NCBI RefSeq assembly: GCF_000373925.1
Contig: NZ_KB892708.1
Coordinates: 186,001-250,000, forward strand
Origin: Actinopolymorpha alba DSM 45243
GTDB taxonomy: Bacteria; Actinomycetota; Actinomycetes; Propionibacteriales; Actinopolymorphaceae
DNA: 64,000 nt
Reading direction: 5' to 3'
Of the stretch, positions 34,933 to 45,500 are shown piece after piece. Position 1 is the first letter of the stretch. Every line of letters begins with the position of its first letter. The notes below the pieces were generated by a model, which worked only from the letters and a program-made list of their open reading frames with translations, was not told the DNA's origin and made no database searches. A program made the translations under genes and the position numbers.

Positions 34933-35922
34933 ATGGACACGCTTCTGCGCCGGCAGAGCACCGAACAGGGCGCGCAGGGGAGTACGCCGAGGCCACCCAG
35001 GATGGGTCGTTGGGCGGTGGCGCGGCGGCAGATCAAGAACGGCTGGCAGTTGTACCTCATGCTGGCGCTGCCCGTGATCTACATCCTGGTCTTTCAGTAC
35101 TGGCCGATGTGGGGCGTACAGATCGCGTTCCGCAACTACAACGTCGTCGACGGCATTACCGGCAGCCCGTGGGTGGGGTTCCAGAACTTCGAGCGGTTCA
35201 TCGACTCCTACCTCTTCTGGCCGATCATCCGTAACACGATCCTCCTGCAGGGGTACGAACTCCTCGCGACGTTCCCGCTGCCGATCATCCTGGCGCTCGC
35301 GCTCAACTACGTGCGGCTGCGGTGGTTCAAGCGCTCCGTTCAGATGATCACGTACGCGCCGCACTTCATCTCCACCGTGGTCATCGTCGGCATGCTCTTC
35401 GTGTTGCTCGATCCGCGCACCGGCATGGTCAACAACCTGTTCGGGATCTTCGGGATCGAGCCGGTCGACTTCATGGGTAACCCCGACTATTTCCGCCACA
35501 TCTATGTGTGGTCCGGAGCCTGGCAGGGGTTGGGTTTCTCCGCGATCATCTATCTGGCCGCGTTGACGAGCATCGACCCAGCGCTGCACGAGGCGGCGAT
35601 CGTGGACGGTGCGTCAAAGCTGAAGCGGATGTGGCACATCGACCTGCCGGGGATCGCGCCGATCGCCGTCATCCTGCTGATCCTCAACATCGGATCGATT
35701 CTCAGCATTGGTTTCGAGAAAGTGTTGTTGATGCAGAACTCCCTCAACCTGCAGACCTCTGAGGTGATCGACACCTACGTTTACAAGGTTGGTCTCCAGT
35801 CGGCGGTCCCGCAGTTCTCGTACGCCGCCGCGATCGGGCTCTTCCGTTCGGTGGTGGGACTTGTGCTACTCGTCGTCGCCAACCAACTGGCCCGCAGGTT
35901 CGCCAAGTCCAGCCTCTGGTAG
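34933..35922 (+). CDS. Sugar ABC transporter permease (LplB/MalF type)
   Basis: The 329-residue permease begins with a basic cytoplasmic tail and QLYLMLALPVIYILVFQYWP. It then has the conserved LplB loop WGVQIAFRNYN, and the ATPase-contact loop EAAIVDGASKLKRMWHIDLP, followed by NIGSILSIGFEKVLLMQN, which is near-diagnostic for the LplB group. It is the second half of the heterodimeric membrane channel. A Shine-Dalgarno AGGAGGGAG precedes its ATG. A family-2 palindrome at 35982 lies 59 bp downstream and may end the transcript. Confidence 0.93.
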   Translation: MDTLLRRQSTEQGAQGSTPRPPRMGRWAVARRQIKNGWQLYLMLALPVIYILVFQYWPMWGVQIAFRNYNVVDGITGSPWVGFQNFERFIDSYLFWPIIRNTILLQGYELLATFPLPIILALALNYVRLRWFKRSVQMITYAPHFISTVVIVGMLFVLLDPRTGMVNNLFGIFGIEPVDFMGNPDYFRHIYVWSGAWQGLGFSAIIYLAALTSIDPALHEAAIVDGASKLKRMWHIDLPGIAPIAVILLILNIGSILSIGFEKVLLMQNSLNLQTSEVIDTYVYKVGLQSAVPQFSYAAAIGLFRSVVGLVLLVVANQLARRFAKSSLW

Positions 35923-35981
35923 ATCGCGTGCGCCTTGGCCCGCGTGGAGGCTGACGCCCGTGCTCGCTTTGGTCTGGTCGG

Positions 35982-36027
35982 GTTGTCAGAGGTTTCTCGG
36001 TCTCTTGGCCGAGAAACCTCTGACAAC
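35982..36027. repeat. Dispersed palindromic element, family 2, copy 1
   Basis: GTTGTCAGAGGTTTCTCGG (35982-36000) pairs perfectly over 19 bp with 36009-36027 across an 8-nt loop TCTCTTGG. The same stem with one compensated change (AGA to ATA, matched by TCT to TAT) occurs at 45859-45904. It lies in the 270-bp gap after the permease genes; nothing else is visible in that gap. Confidence 0.8.
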
Positions 36028-36192
36028 TCGGGGTTGCGGCAGGCCGCACCCAACCGCCATTGGCCCCCATTCGATGGTCATTAGGCCCTACCTGCCATAG
36101 CGCCGCGCACCCGAGGCTGGGTCAATGCCTCGTTTCTCTGAGGGACGGGCGGCGAGGGCAATGGTGGCGTCGCGGCCACGGGGGAATGAGGG

Positions 36193-37599
36193 ATGCGGCC
36201 AGTGCAGCCACACCACACCAGCCATCGGACCGGCGTCGAGGACGTCCACGTCAATCCGATGTTCGTACGGACTGGTGAGAGGGAGGTTCCGAGGTTCCGG
36301 CTCAGTGAGTCCGGCATGCTGCCCGAGACGGCGTACCAGATCATCCACGACGAACTCCTGCTTGACGGCAATGCCCGGCAGAACCTCGCGACGTTCGTCA
36401 CGACCTGGATGGAGCCCGCGGCAGAACGGTTGTACGCGGAGTCCGCCGACAAGAATCTCATCGACAAGGACGAGTACCCGCTCACCGCTTCCGTCGAGGA
36501 ACGGTGCGCACGCATCCTTGCCCAGTTGTGGAACTCGCCTGATCCAAACACGACGATCGGCGTGTCCACCGTGGGCTCCTCCGAGGCCTGCATGCTGGGC
36601 GGGCTGGCGCTCAAGCGGCGCTGGCAACAGGCGCGCCGCGCCGCGAACAAACCCACCGACCGGCCGAACCTCGTCTTCAGCTCCGCGGTGCAGGTGGTGT
36701 GGGAGAAGTTCGCGAACTACTGGGAGGTCGAGCCGAGGTACGTCCCGATCAGTGCGGAGGCACCCTTGCTCCACCCGGACGGCGTACTCCAGGCCGTCGA
36801 CGAGAACACCATCGGCGTCGTACCGCTCCTCGGCGTGACCTACACCGGGATCTATGAACCAATCGCGGCGATCGCGGCGGCTCTCGACGATCTCCAGGCC
36901 AGGACCGGGTTGGACATTCCGATCCACGTCGACGCCGCGTCAGGAGGTTTCGTCGCGCCCTTCGTACGCCCGGACCTCACGTGGGACTTCCGGCTCCCTC
37001 GCGTCCATTCGATCAATGCCTCAGGCCACAAGTATGGGTTGGTCTATCCAGGCCTCGGCTGGGTCGTGTGGCGCCTGCCCGAACACGTCCCGGAGGACCT
37101 GATCTTCCGGGTTTCCTATCTCGGTGGCGATCTGGCGACGTTCAGCCTCAACTTCTCCCGCCCCGGCGCGCAGGTGCTGCTGCAGTACTACACGTTCCTC
37201 CGGCTCGGTCGGCGTGGCTTCGCGGAGATCCAGCAAGAATGCCTTGACGTCGCGCGGTTCCTCGCCGAAGGCATCGACCGCCTCGACACCTTCTCCCTGG
37301 TCGGCCCGGGCACGGACCTGCCGGTCATCGCGTGGCGGCTCGCCGACGGCCGCGAACGCCTCTGGGACCTGTACGACCTGTCCAACAAGCTGCGCGAGCG
37401 GGGCTGGCAGGTGCCGGCGTACCCCCTGCCGGCGAACCTCCAGGAGACGGTCGTGATGCGGATCGTCGTCCGCAACGGGTTCTCCCTCGACCTTGCGCGG
37501 TTCCTCCTTGACGACCTGAGGAAGTCCGTGGAGTTCCTTGACCGGCTGCAGGCACCCATGCCCCAGGAGGGGCGCCAGCGGGCGGTGTTCCACCACTGA
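36193..37599 (+). CDS. gadB: Glutamate decarboxylase
   Basis: This PLP enzyme converts glutamate to GABA and CO2, consuming a proton, and is an acid-resistance factor in many bacteria. The 468 residues show STVGSSEACMLGGLALKRRW, the PLP phosphate-binding region HVDAASGGFVAPF, and the Schiff-base lysine in SINASGHKYGLVYPG. The C-terminus keeps HH-type residues (RQRAVFHH) resembling the pH-responsive end of E. coli GadB. No antiporter gene is adjacent. The next gene, a P-type ATPase, starts 20 bp later, so both may be co-expressed. Confidence 0.95.
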   Translation: MRPVQPHHTSHRTGVEDVHVNPMFVRTGEREVPRFRLSESGMLPETAYQIIHDELLLDGNARQNLATFVTTWMEPAAERLYAESADKNLIDKDEYPLTASVEERCARILAQLWNSPDPNTTIGVSTVGSSEACMLGGLALKRRWQQARRAANKPTDRPNLVFSSAVQVVWEKFANYWEVEPRYVPISAEAPLLHPDGVLQAVDENTIGVVPLLGVTYTGIYEPIAAIAAALDDLQARTGLDIPIHVDAASGGFVAPFVRPDLTWDFRLPRVHSINASGHKYGLVYPGLGWVVWRLPEHVPEDLIFRVSYLGGDLATFSLNFSRPGAQVLLQYYTFLRLGRRGFAEIQQECLDVARFLAEGIDRLDTFSLVGPGTDLPVIAWRLADGRERLWDLYDLSNKLRERGWQVPAYPLPANLQETVVMRIVVRNGFSLDLARFLLDDLRKSVEFLDRLQAPMPQEGRQRAVFHH

Positions 37600-37619
37600 C
37601 GTGAAAGGTATGGAAGCGG

Positions 37620-40600
37620 ATGGCGTCGGTCTTCGAACCGCTGGCAGGTGTCCTTCGCGCACTCCCGATCGGCCGCGCCCGGATGAGCCGGCGTACGTGG
37701 GTCGGGAACGGTCGGGCGCACATCGAGGTGCGCGGGGTACGCCGGCCCCGCAGTGAGGAGGAGGCACGCGACCTCGAGGCGGAGCTGGCGAAGGTCCCCG
37801 GCGTGAACTGGTCCGAGGTGAACGCCGTCCTCGGCCGGGTGGTCGTGGACTTCACCGACCGCGGGGCCGGCGTCGAGGATCTCGTGGCGGTGGTCGAACG
37901 CGTCGAGGAGCGGCACGGCGTCGCAGACGAGCCCTTCCCGAGCGACGGGCCTGCCTACCCGGGCGATCCCGAGCCCGGCCAGCGTCAACTTGTGGCGATG
38001 GGCGCGGACGTGGCCGGGATCGGGCTCGCGGCGTTCGGTCGGCTGCTCCGGCTGGCCCGGCTTCCGGTCGAGGCCGCCTCCTTGCTGTCGTTGCTGGACT
38101 CCACACCACGGGTGCGGGACGAACTCGAGACCTGGCTCGGCCGGGCCCGCGCGGACGTGGCGCTGGCGTTCGGTAACGCGACCGCGCAGGGCCTTGCCCA
38201 GGGGCCTCTCGGCCTGCTCGTGGACGCCGCCTACCGCCTCTCGGCGATGGGGGAGATCGCGGCCCGGCAACGAGTCTGGCGCGAGCGGGAACCCGACCTG
38301 TGCGGCCGGCCGGCAAACCATCGGACCGGGATTCTGCCGGTGGAACCCCGGGTGGTCCCACTCCAGCCGGGACCGGTGGAGCGCTATGCCGACGGTTCCG
38401 GGATCGCCTCGCTGCTGGGTGGCGCATCGACGTTCGCCGCGACGCGGAGCGTCACCCGGACGATCTCTCTCCTGACCGCGGGTACGCCGAAGGCCGCCCG
38501 GCTGACCCGCGAGGCGTTCGCCTCCCAGCTGGGCCGGCTGGCGGCGAACCGCGGGATCCTCTCCTTCGACGGTGACGCTCTCCGCCGTCTGGACCGCGTC
38601 GACACCGTGGTCATCGACGCGCGGGTCCTCCTCACCGGCCGGTTCGTGGTCGGAACGGTCGTGGTGGTTGACGGGGACGCCGACCCGGAGACTGAGGGCC
38701 GGCTCCACCAGCGCGCCGACGCGCTGCTCGACCCGCTCGCACCCCGCGCCGTCCAGAGCACGGACGACTGGATGCTCGCACCGCTGACCGAGTTCGAGCG
38801 GCCGCTCACGCCAGAGGCGCAGGCGGCGGCCCGCCGGCTCCGGCGCCAGGGCACGGTGGTTCTGGGACTACTCGGGCAGGGCACCGTCCAGGCGGTGATC
38901 GCCGCCGAGCCGGAAGCCTCGCCTCTGAGCGGAGCGGTCGTCGCGGCCGCGCGGTCGGCGGGCGACCTCGTCATCGCCGGAATCGCCAGCGGCCTCGCCG
39001 AGCGCCTGTCCGTGGACCGGGTGGTGCCCTCAGGCGCACGGCTGCCGGGAGCCGTCCGGGCACTTCAGGCAGAGGGCCGGGCGGTGCTCCTTGTGTCCAA
39101 GGGTCCCGGTGCCGCACTCGCCGCCGCCGACTGCGGCATCGGCGTACTCGATCCGGATCGGCGGCCACCGTGGGGCGCGCATCTGTTCGCCGGCCCTGAT
39201 CTCGCTGACGTGTGCCTGCTGCTGGACGCGGCCGGGGCGGCACGCACGGTCTCGCGTCGGGGCGCGCTCCTGGCGGGGTACGGCTCGGTGGCGGGCGCCC
39301 TGCTCGCCTTGATGGGGCCGCGAGGCGGTGCGACCAGCCGGGCTCTGCTCGGGGTGAACGCCGCGGCCGCGGCCGGCCTGGCGGCGGGTACCTGGTCGGC
39401 CCTCGCGTTGGCCCGCCGGCCCGCCCCTGTCGGCATCGACACGAACCTCTGGCACACGCTGGAAGGCGCCGAGGCCGTCCGCCGGCTGGGCAGCGGCCCC
39501 CACGGACTCTCCGAGGCCGAGGCGGCCGCCCGGCTGGCCATCCGGCCGCAGGCCGCAGAGGCCGAGACACCCAACCTCCTCCGGGCGACGCTCGAGGATC
39601 TGGCCAACCCGTTGACGCCCTCCCTCGCGGCGGGCGCCGGTATCGCCGCGGCGAGCGGATCGGTGTCGGACGCGGCGCTGATCGGCACAGTCATGGGGGT
39701 CAACGCCCTGATCGGTGGCGTGCAGCGGGTGGGCACCGACCGGGCGATCCGCCGGCTGGCCGACATGAGCGCCGTTCGCGTGCGCCTGCGCCGCGACGGT
39801 AAGGAGCAGGAGGCGACGGCGGAGAACATCGTCCCGGGCGACGTCATCCTCGTGCAGGCCGGCGATGCGGTGCCCGCGGACTGCCGGATCCTTGACGAGA
39901 CCGGCCTGGAGACCGACGAGTCCAGCCTCACCGGAGAGTCCCAGCTGGTCCGTAAGAGCGCCGAGCCAAGCACCGCCGCGCACGTCGCGGACCGCCGCAG
40001 CATGCTGTACGACGGAACGGCGGTCGCGGCGGGCCGGGCCACCGCGCTCGTCGTCGCGGTGGGACCGGAGACCGAAGCAGGGCGCAGCGCCCGGGAAATG
40101 GCAGGACCGAAACCCGTCGGCGGTGTCCAGGCGAGGCTTCAGAAGCTGGTCACCGCGACCATCCCGACGGCGATCGCCAGCGGCGCGGCCCTGCTCGGCC
40201 TCGGGTTCCTGCGCGGCCAGCCGCCGCAGCAGACGCTTGGCACCGCGGTGAGCCTCGCCGTTGCGGCCGTACCCGAAGGCCTCCCCATCGTCGCCACGGT
40301 CGCGCAGCTCGCCTCGGCCCGGCGGCTGTCGAAACGCAACGCGCTCGTCCGTAATCCGCCGACCATCGAAACGATCGGCCGCGTCGACACCCTGTGCATG
40401 GACAAGACCGGCACCCTGACCGAAGGACGGATCCGGCTGCAGCTGATCTCTGACGGCCAGGCGGTCGAGCGGGTCGACGCGCTGAGCGAGATGGGACGTG
40501 CCGTCCTCGCCACGGGGCTGCGGGCCAGTCCCGAACGGGTGAACGGCGAGGCGCCGCCGCACCCCACCGACCGGGCGGTCGTCGCGGCCGCACAGGAGAC

Positions 40601-42074
40601 CGGCGTACTCCCCGCGACCGGAGTGGACGGATGGGAGCTTGTCGACGACGTACCGTTCGAGTCCGGACGGGGGTACCACGCGGCGCTCGGGAACACCTCC
40701 GACGGGCCACGACTCGTCGTCAAGGGTGCGCCCGAGATCGTCCTTCCCACCTGCGTGGCGTGGCGCCGGGGGAGCGAGGTCCAGGCTATGGACCAGGCGA
40801 CGCTCGCCACGATCGAGTCCGAGGTGAACCGCCTTGCCGGTCACGGCTACCGGGTGCTCGCGGTCGCCGAGCGCGGCGCGTCGAGCCGGCAGGACCTCAC
40901 CGAGGACCGGGTGGCCCGGCTGGAGTTCCTCGGCCTGCTGGCGTTCGCCGATCAGGTCCGCCCGACCGCTGCCAAGGCTGTCTTGACACTGCGTCGCGCG
41001 GGCGTAGACGTGATCATGATCACCGGGGACCACCCGATCACCGCCGAGTCCATCGCCAACGAACTCGGGATCGTCAACGGCCGCGGAGTGGTCACCGGTG
41101 CGGAGCTCGACGTCCTCAGCGACGCCGAACTCGCAGAACTCCTGCCGAGGGTTTCCGTCTTCGCCCGGGTCACACCCGCGCACAAGGTCCGGATCGTCCA
41201 CGCCCTGCGGGCCCGCGGGCACACGGTCGCGATGGCCGGAGATGGTACGAACGACGCGCCCGCGATCCGGCTCGCCGACGTGGGAGTGGCGCTCGGGCGG
41301 CACGGCACGAACGCCGCCCGGGAGGCCGCCGACGTCGTGGTCACCGACGACCGGATCGAGACGATCACCGACGCCATCGTGGAAGGGCGCGCGATGTGGG
41401 CGTCAGTACGCGACGCGGTGGCGGTGCTCGTCGGCGGCAACCTGGGCGAGATCGGGTTCACCCTCGGCGCCGGGTTGTTCAGCCGTGAGGGAACGCCGCT
41501 CAACGCCCGGCAGTTGCTCCTCGTCAACCTCTTCACCGACATCCTCCCGTCGATGGCGCTCGCCGTCCGCCAGCCGGAGAACATCACCCCGGAGATCGTG
41601 CTCCACGAGGGACCTGAGGCGTCGATGGGCACGGCTTTGACGAGGGACATCCTCGTCCGTGCCGGCGTCACCGCCGCGTCGGCGACCGGCGCCTGGCTGG
41701 TCGGCCGGGTTACCGGCACGCCGACCCACGCGAGCACGGTCGCCCTCGTCGCGCTGGTCGGTGCCCAGCTCGGCCAGACGCTCGCCGTCGGATGGCGGAG
41801 CCCGCTGGTGGTGGGTGCGAGTGCCGTCTCCGGTCTCACCCTCGGGGCCGTCGTTCAGACGCCGGGTGTGAGTCAGTTCTTCGGTTGCCGGCCGCTGGGG
41901 CCGGTCGGCTGGACCACCGCCGTCACGGCCGCCGCGGCTGGCACGGCCGCGTCGCTGGTCGTCGCTCCGGCGATCGGTGGCCTGGAACGCCTCGCGCGGA
42001 CGGCGGGGGCCACGCTGCGATCGCGGTGGCCTCACCCCCTCTGGGGGAAGCCGGGGCCGGCGGCGGCGACATAA
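37620..42074 (+). CDS. Giant CtpI-like P-type cation ATPase
   Basis: The 1484-residue ATPase has a functional C-terminal half: TGES near residue 770, the phosphorylated Asp928 in DKTGTLTEG, and GDGTNDAP near residue 1207. An HMA-like domain lies at about residues 20-110. Residues 300-620 look like a decayed second catalytic domain: VVIDARVLLTG stands where VVxDKTGTLT would be, and SKGPGAALAAADCGIGVLD stands where GDGxNDAPALAAADVGIA would be. Mycobacterial CtpI/CtpH share this oversized layout. The transported ion is not shown, although membrane helices near the C-terminus lack a clear CPC metal site. Confidence 0.9.
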   Translation: MASVFEPLAGVLRALPIGRARMSRRTWVGNGRAHIEVRGVRRPRSEEEARDLEAELAKVPGVNWSEVNAVLGRVVVDFTDRGAGVEDLVAVVERVEERHGVADEPFPSDGPAYPGDPEPGQRQLVAMGADVAGIGLAAFGRLLRLARLPVEAASLLSLLDSTPRVRDELETWLGRARADVALAFGNATAQGLAQGPLGLLVDAAYRLSAMGEIAARQRVWREREPDLCGRPANHRTGILPVEPRVVPLQPGPVERYADGSGIASLLGGASTFAATRSVTRTISLLTAGTPKAARLTREAFASQLGRLAANRGILSFDGDALRRLDRVDTVVIDARVLLTGRFVVGTVVVVDGDADPETEGRLHQRADALLDPLAPRAVQSTDDWMLAPLTEFERPLTPEAQAAARRLRRQGTVVLGLLGQGTVQAVIAAEPEASPLSGAVVAAARSAGDLVIAGIASGLAERLSVDRVVPSGARLPGAVRALQAEGRAVLLVSKGPGAALAAADCGIGVLDPDRRPPWGAHLFAGPDLADVCLLLDAAGAARTVSRRGALLAGYGSVAGALLALMGPRGGATSRALLGVNAAAAAGLAAGTWSALALARRPAPVGIDTNLWHTLEGAEAVRRLGSGPHGLSEAEAAARLAIRPQAAEAETPNLLRATLEDLANPLTPSLAAGAGIAAASGSVSDAALIGTVMGVNALIGGVQRVGTDRAIRRLADMSAVRVRLRRDGKEQEATAENIVPGDVILVQAGDAVPADCRILDETGLETDESSLTGESQLVRKSAEPSTAAHVADRRSMLYDGTAVAAGRATALVVAVGPETEAGRSAREMAGPKPVGGVQARLQKLVTATIPTAIASGAALLGLGFLRGQPPQQTLGTAVSLAVAAVPEGLPIVATVAQLASARRLSKRNALVRNPPTIETIGRVDTLCMDKTGTLTEGRIRLQLISDGQAVERVDALSEMGRAVLATGLRASPERVNGEAPPHPTDRAVVAAAQETGVLPATGVDGWELVDDVPFESGRGYHAALGNTSDGPRLVVKGAPEIVLPTCVAWRRGSEVQAMDQATLATIESEVNRLAGHGYRVLAVAERGASSRQDLTEDRVARLEFLGLLAFADQVRPTAAKAVLTLRRAGVDVIMITGDHPITAESIANELGIVNGRGVVTGAELDVLSDAELAELLPRVSVFARVTPAHKVRIVHALRARGHTVAMAGDGTNDAPAIRLADVGVALGRHGTNAAREAADVVVTDDRIETITDAIVEGRAMWASVRDAVAVLVGGNLGEIGFTLGAGLFSREGTPLNARQLLLVNLFTDILPSMALAVRQPENITPEIVLHEGPEASMGTALTRDILVRAGVTAASATGAWLVGRVTGTPTHASTVALVALVGAQLGQTLAVGWRSPLVVGASAVSGLTLGAVVQTPGVSQFFGCRPLGPVGWTTAVTAAAAGTAASLVVAPAIGGLERLARTAGATLRSRWPHPLWGKPGPAAAT

Positions 42075-42122
42075 CCTCCGGACAGGGGCGGCGGAGCCGG
42101 ACTGATCCGCGCGTACCCGAGG

Positions 42123-42518
42123 ATGACGGAGGTGGGAGCAGTGGCCACACGCACGGCGACGGCCGGCGGTCGACGCACGGCGGCCCGGAGTTCCGGTGGC
42201 ACCAGAGGCTCCGCCGCCGGCGGTCCGGCGAATCAGACCAGTTCGCCGACCAGAGCGAGGACCGCGCGCCGGGCGAGGCCCGCGGCCGACCGGGCGATCG
42301 ATAAGAACACCCTCAACGTGGACGTGCCGTTCATGGGCACGCTGCGCCTGCCCGAACCCCAGCGGCTGGCGTGGTACGCGGGACTCGCGGCGTTGGCGGC
42401 GTTCGGCATCGTCGAGTGGCCGGTCGTCCTCGCCCTCGGCATCGGCCACCTGCTGTCAGAGGACCACCACAACCGGCTTCTGCAGGACTTCGGCCGGGCC
42501 ATCGAGGAAGCGGCCTGA
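42123..42518 (+). CDS. Small basic membrane protein
   Basis: The 131-residue protein has a low-complexity first half rich in Arg, Thr, Ala and Gly. A conserved core, NVDVPFMGTLRLPEPQRLAW, leads into one or two hydrophobic helices (YAGLAALAAFGIVEWPVVLALGIGHLL). Related short proteins are common in actinobacteria and have no assigned function. It begins 48 bp after the ATPase and probably shares its transcript. A role as an accessory subunit is only a guess from position. Confidence 0.7.
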   Translation: MTEVGAVATRTATAGGRRTAARSSGGTRGSAAGGPANQTSSPTRARTARRARPAADRAIDKNTLNVDVPFMGTLRLPEPQRLAWYAGLAALAAFGIVEWPVVLALGIGHLLSEDHHNRLLQDFGRAIEEAA

Positions 42519-42575
42519 CGCGACTCGGGCTCGTCGCCCGGCCGGCTTCCGCCCGGGACCGCCTAACCTACTGCG

Positions 42576-45500
42576 GTGACCATCGAGCTGGCCCTCCTGT
42601 CGCGGGTGGCTTATGCCGGCCAGGAGATCACCGGCCCCCGGCTGCGTGGCCTCTTCGCGCTGCTCGCTGGTGATCTGCGGACCGGCTGTAGTACGTCCCG
42701 GCTGGTGGAGGGGCTCTGGCCGGACGAGCAGCCCGACAACCCCACCAGGGCGCTTCAGGTCCTCGTCTCCCGGGCCCGCGCACAGGTCGGCGCCGAGGTT
42801 ATCGCCAGCACCGCCCGCGGCTACCGCCTCGCGCTGCGCGACGACCAGGTGGATACCTCAGCCATCCAGCTCAGCGCGTCGGCGAGCGCACAGCACGCCC
42901 GTGCCGGCGATCACGAAGCGGCGCTCGCGCACGCCGAGGCGGGCCTCGCCCTGTGGGAGGGCGCCACGATCGACGACGCCGACCTCCACGACCCGGTGGC
43001 CGCCCTGCGAGCCGAGCGCGCTTCGGCGTACCGCTTCCTGGTTCGCGCTCGCGCCCTGGCGCTCGCACGGCTGGGCCGCCACGAGGAGGCGACCGGCCCG
43101 CTCGCCGACCTGGTCCGTGAGCACCCGCGGGATGAGGAGGTGCTGCTCGAACTCCTGCGGTGCGAGGCGGCCACGGTCGGTCCGGCCGCGGCACTCACGA
43201 GGTACGACGCCTACCGCCGGGCGTTGCGCGACGAGCTCGGCACCGACCCGGGGCCCGCGGTCCAGGCGACGTACCAGCAGCTGCTGCGTGGTGAGGCGCC
43301 GGTGGTCCGGCACAGGATCCCCTACGAGCCGAACCCCCTGCTCGGTCGGGACGGCGATGTCGCCGAGGTCGCGAAGCTGGTGGGGTCCTCGCGGGTCACG
43401 TCGATCGTCGGCGCGGGCGGACTCGGCAAGACCCGGCTGGCGTACGCCGTGAGCCGCCAGGCGGAGCAGCGGGTCGTGCACATCGTGGCGCTCGCGGGTG
43501 TGACGAATGACGAGGACGTGACCGGTGAGGTGGCCTCGGTGCTCGGCGTTGGCGAGGGCTGGCCCGTTGCCCGCGCAACTCCGCGAGATGCTGTGCGCGC
43601 CATAGTCGAGGCACTTGGGTCCAGCCCCACCCTGCTGGTGCTCGACAACTGCGAGCACGTGCTTACTGGCGCGGTCGAACTCGTACGCACCCTGGTCTCG
43701 ATGACCGACAACGTACGCGTGCTCACCACCAGCCGCGCACCGCTTGGTCTGTCGTCCGAGTCGGTCTATCCGCTCCCGGAGCTGGACCTGCCGACCACCG
43801 TCGAGTTGTTCGTCCAACGCGCTCGGGCGGCCCGCCCCGGTGTCGAGCTGCCGGCCGACGTGGTGGAGAACCTCTGCCGTCACCTGGACGGACTCCCGCT
43901 CGCGGCGGAGTTGGCGGCCGCACGGGTCCGGGTGATGTCGGTGGCCGAGATCGCCCGGCGCCTGGGCGACCGGTTCGCGCTGCTGCGGGGCGGCGCGCGG
44001 GACGCACCGCAACGCCATCAGACCCTGCACGCCGTCGTCGACTGGAGCTGGAACCTCCTCGAGCCCTCCGCGCGGACCGTGATGCGTACGCTGTCGATCT
44101 TCCCCGGCGGGTTCACCCCGGACGCCGCGCGGCATCTGCTCGGCGAGGGTGACGTCCTGCCGGCCCTGGAACACCTCGTCGACCAGTCGCTGCTCAAGGT
44201 CGCCGACACGCCGTCGGGTACGCGGATGTGGATGCTGGAGACCGTCCGCGAGTTCAGTACGGCCCATCGGGAGGAGGCGGGGGACACCGACCAGGTGATC
44301 GACGGCTTCCTCACGTGGGCGCGGGCGTTCGGGACGGCGCACCACGACGCACTGTTCAGCCCGGATCCGTTCGAGCCCATCGCCCGGATCCGGGCCGAGC
44401 AGGACAACCTCATCCAGGCTCTCCGCCACGCGCTGGCCCGGGCCGACGGACCGTCGACCGCTGCGACGTCCGCCGCGCTCGCCGGGCTGTTGGCGAGTGA
44501 GGGCAACTACCTGCGCCTGGGCGCGCTGGCGGACGAAGCCGGCTGGCTGCTGTCCCACTACCGCCCGGAGCCGGAGTTCGTCGAGGTCACCCGGACGACG
44601 CTGACGCAGTTCGTCGCGTTCGATCTGCTCATCAGGGGTCCGCGCGCGGTGCGCCCGCTGGTCGCTCTGCGCAGACTGCCGCCCGCGCCGCCGAACACAC
44701 TGGCCGGGTCCGCCGAGGTGCTGCTGAACGTCCCGGCCGGCGACCGGGGTGCGCTGCAGGCGTTGGCTGAGAACGACCAGCCGTTGGTGGCCGCTGCGGC
44801 GAACGTCCTCCTCAGCTACTCCTGGGAGGCTGAGGCCGACCTGGAGCGGGCGTTGGCGGCGGCCCGACGGATGCTCGAGGCACTGAAGGACCTGGAGATT
44901 CCGTGGCTGCGAGGCCTCACGCATTCCCGGATCAGTGAGTTGAGCCTGCAGGCGGAACCCGCGGGTGAGGAGGCACGGCACCATCTGATGGCGGCACTGC
45001 CGGTGCTGGAGAAGATGGGTTCCTGGTCCGACCTGGACGGGATCCGGTGGTGGCTGGCGCTCGCCAACATCCAACGCGGGGAGTTGGACGAGGCGGAGCG
45101 CTGGATGGAGCAGGCGAGCGGTGCCCAGGGGAGCGAGAAGCCCGGAGCGCTCGGCTACGACCTTGGCGTTCGGGCCGAATTCCTGCTCGCCCGCGGTGAG
45201 GTCGAGGCAGGTCTGCGGATGTGGCGGCGGGTCGTCGACCTGGCGCGGAACCTCAATGACCGCTCGCCCCTCCTCGAACCCGCCGACCTGGATCCCTGGG
45301 CGATCGAGGCCGAGGCGGTCTGCGTGGTCGCCCACGCGCAGCACGGCCGGCTCGCTCTGGTCGAGTCGATCACTGCCGAACTACCGGAACGGCTGTCGTC
45401 GATGCTCGCCCATCCGGTGCCCAACCCGCCGCCCTACCTGATGGAAGGTCCGCTCTGGGGCGCCCTCCTGCTGGCGCTGGCGATGGTGGACCTTTACACG

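Noticed and set aside
39030-41303. Minus-strand open frame of over 750 codons opposite the P-type ATPase
   Set aside because: It is a shadow of the plus-strand gene, which carries DKTGT and GDGTNDAP.
42858-45344. Minus-strand open frame of over 800 codons opposite the AfsR-like gene
   Set aside because: It is full of Arg, Gln and Pro with no domain; the plus strand has P-loop, BTAD and STAND motifs in order.
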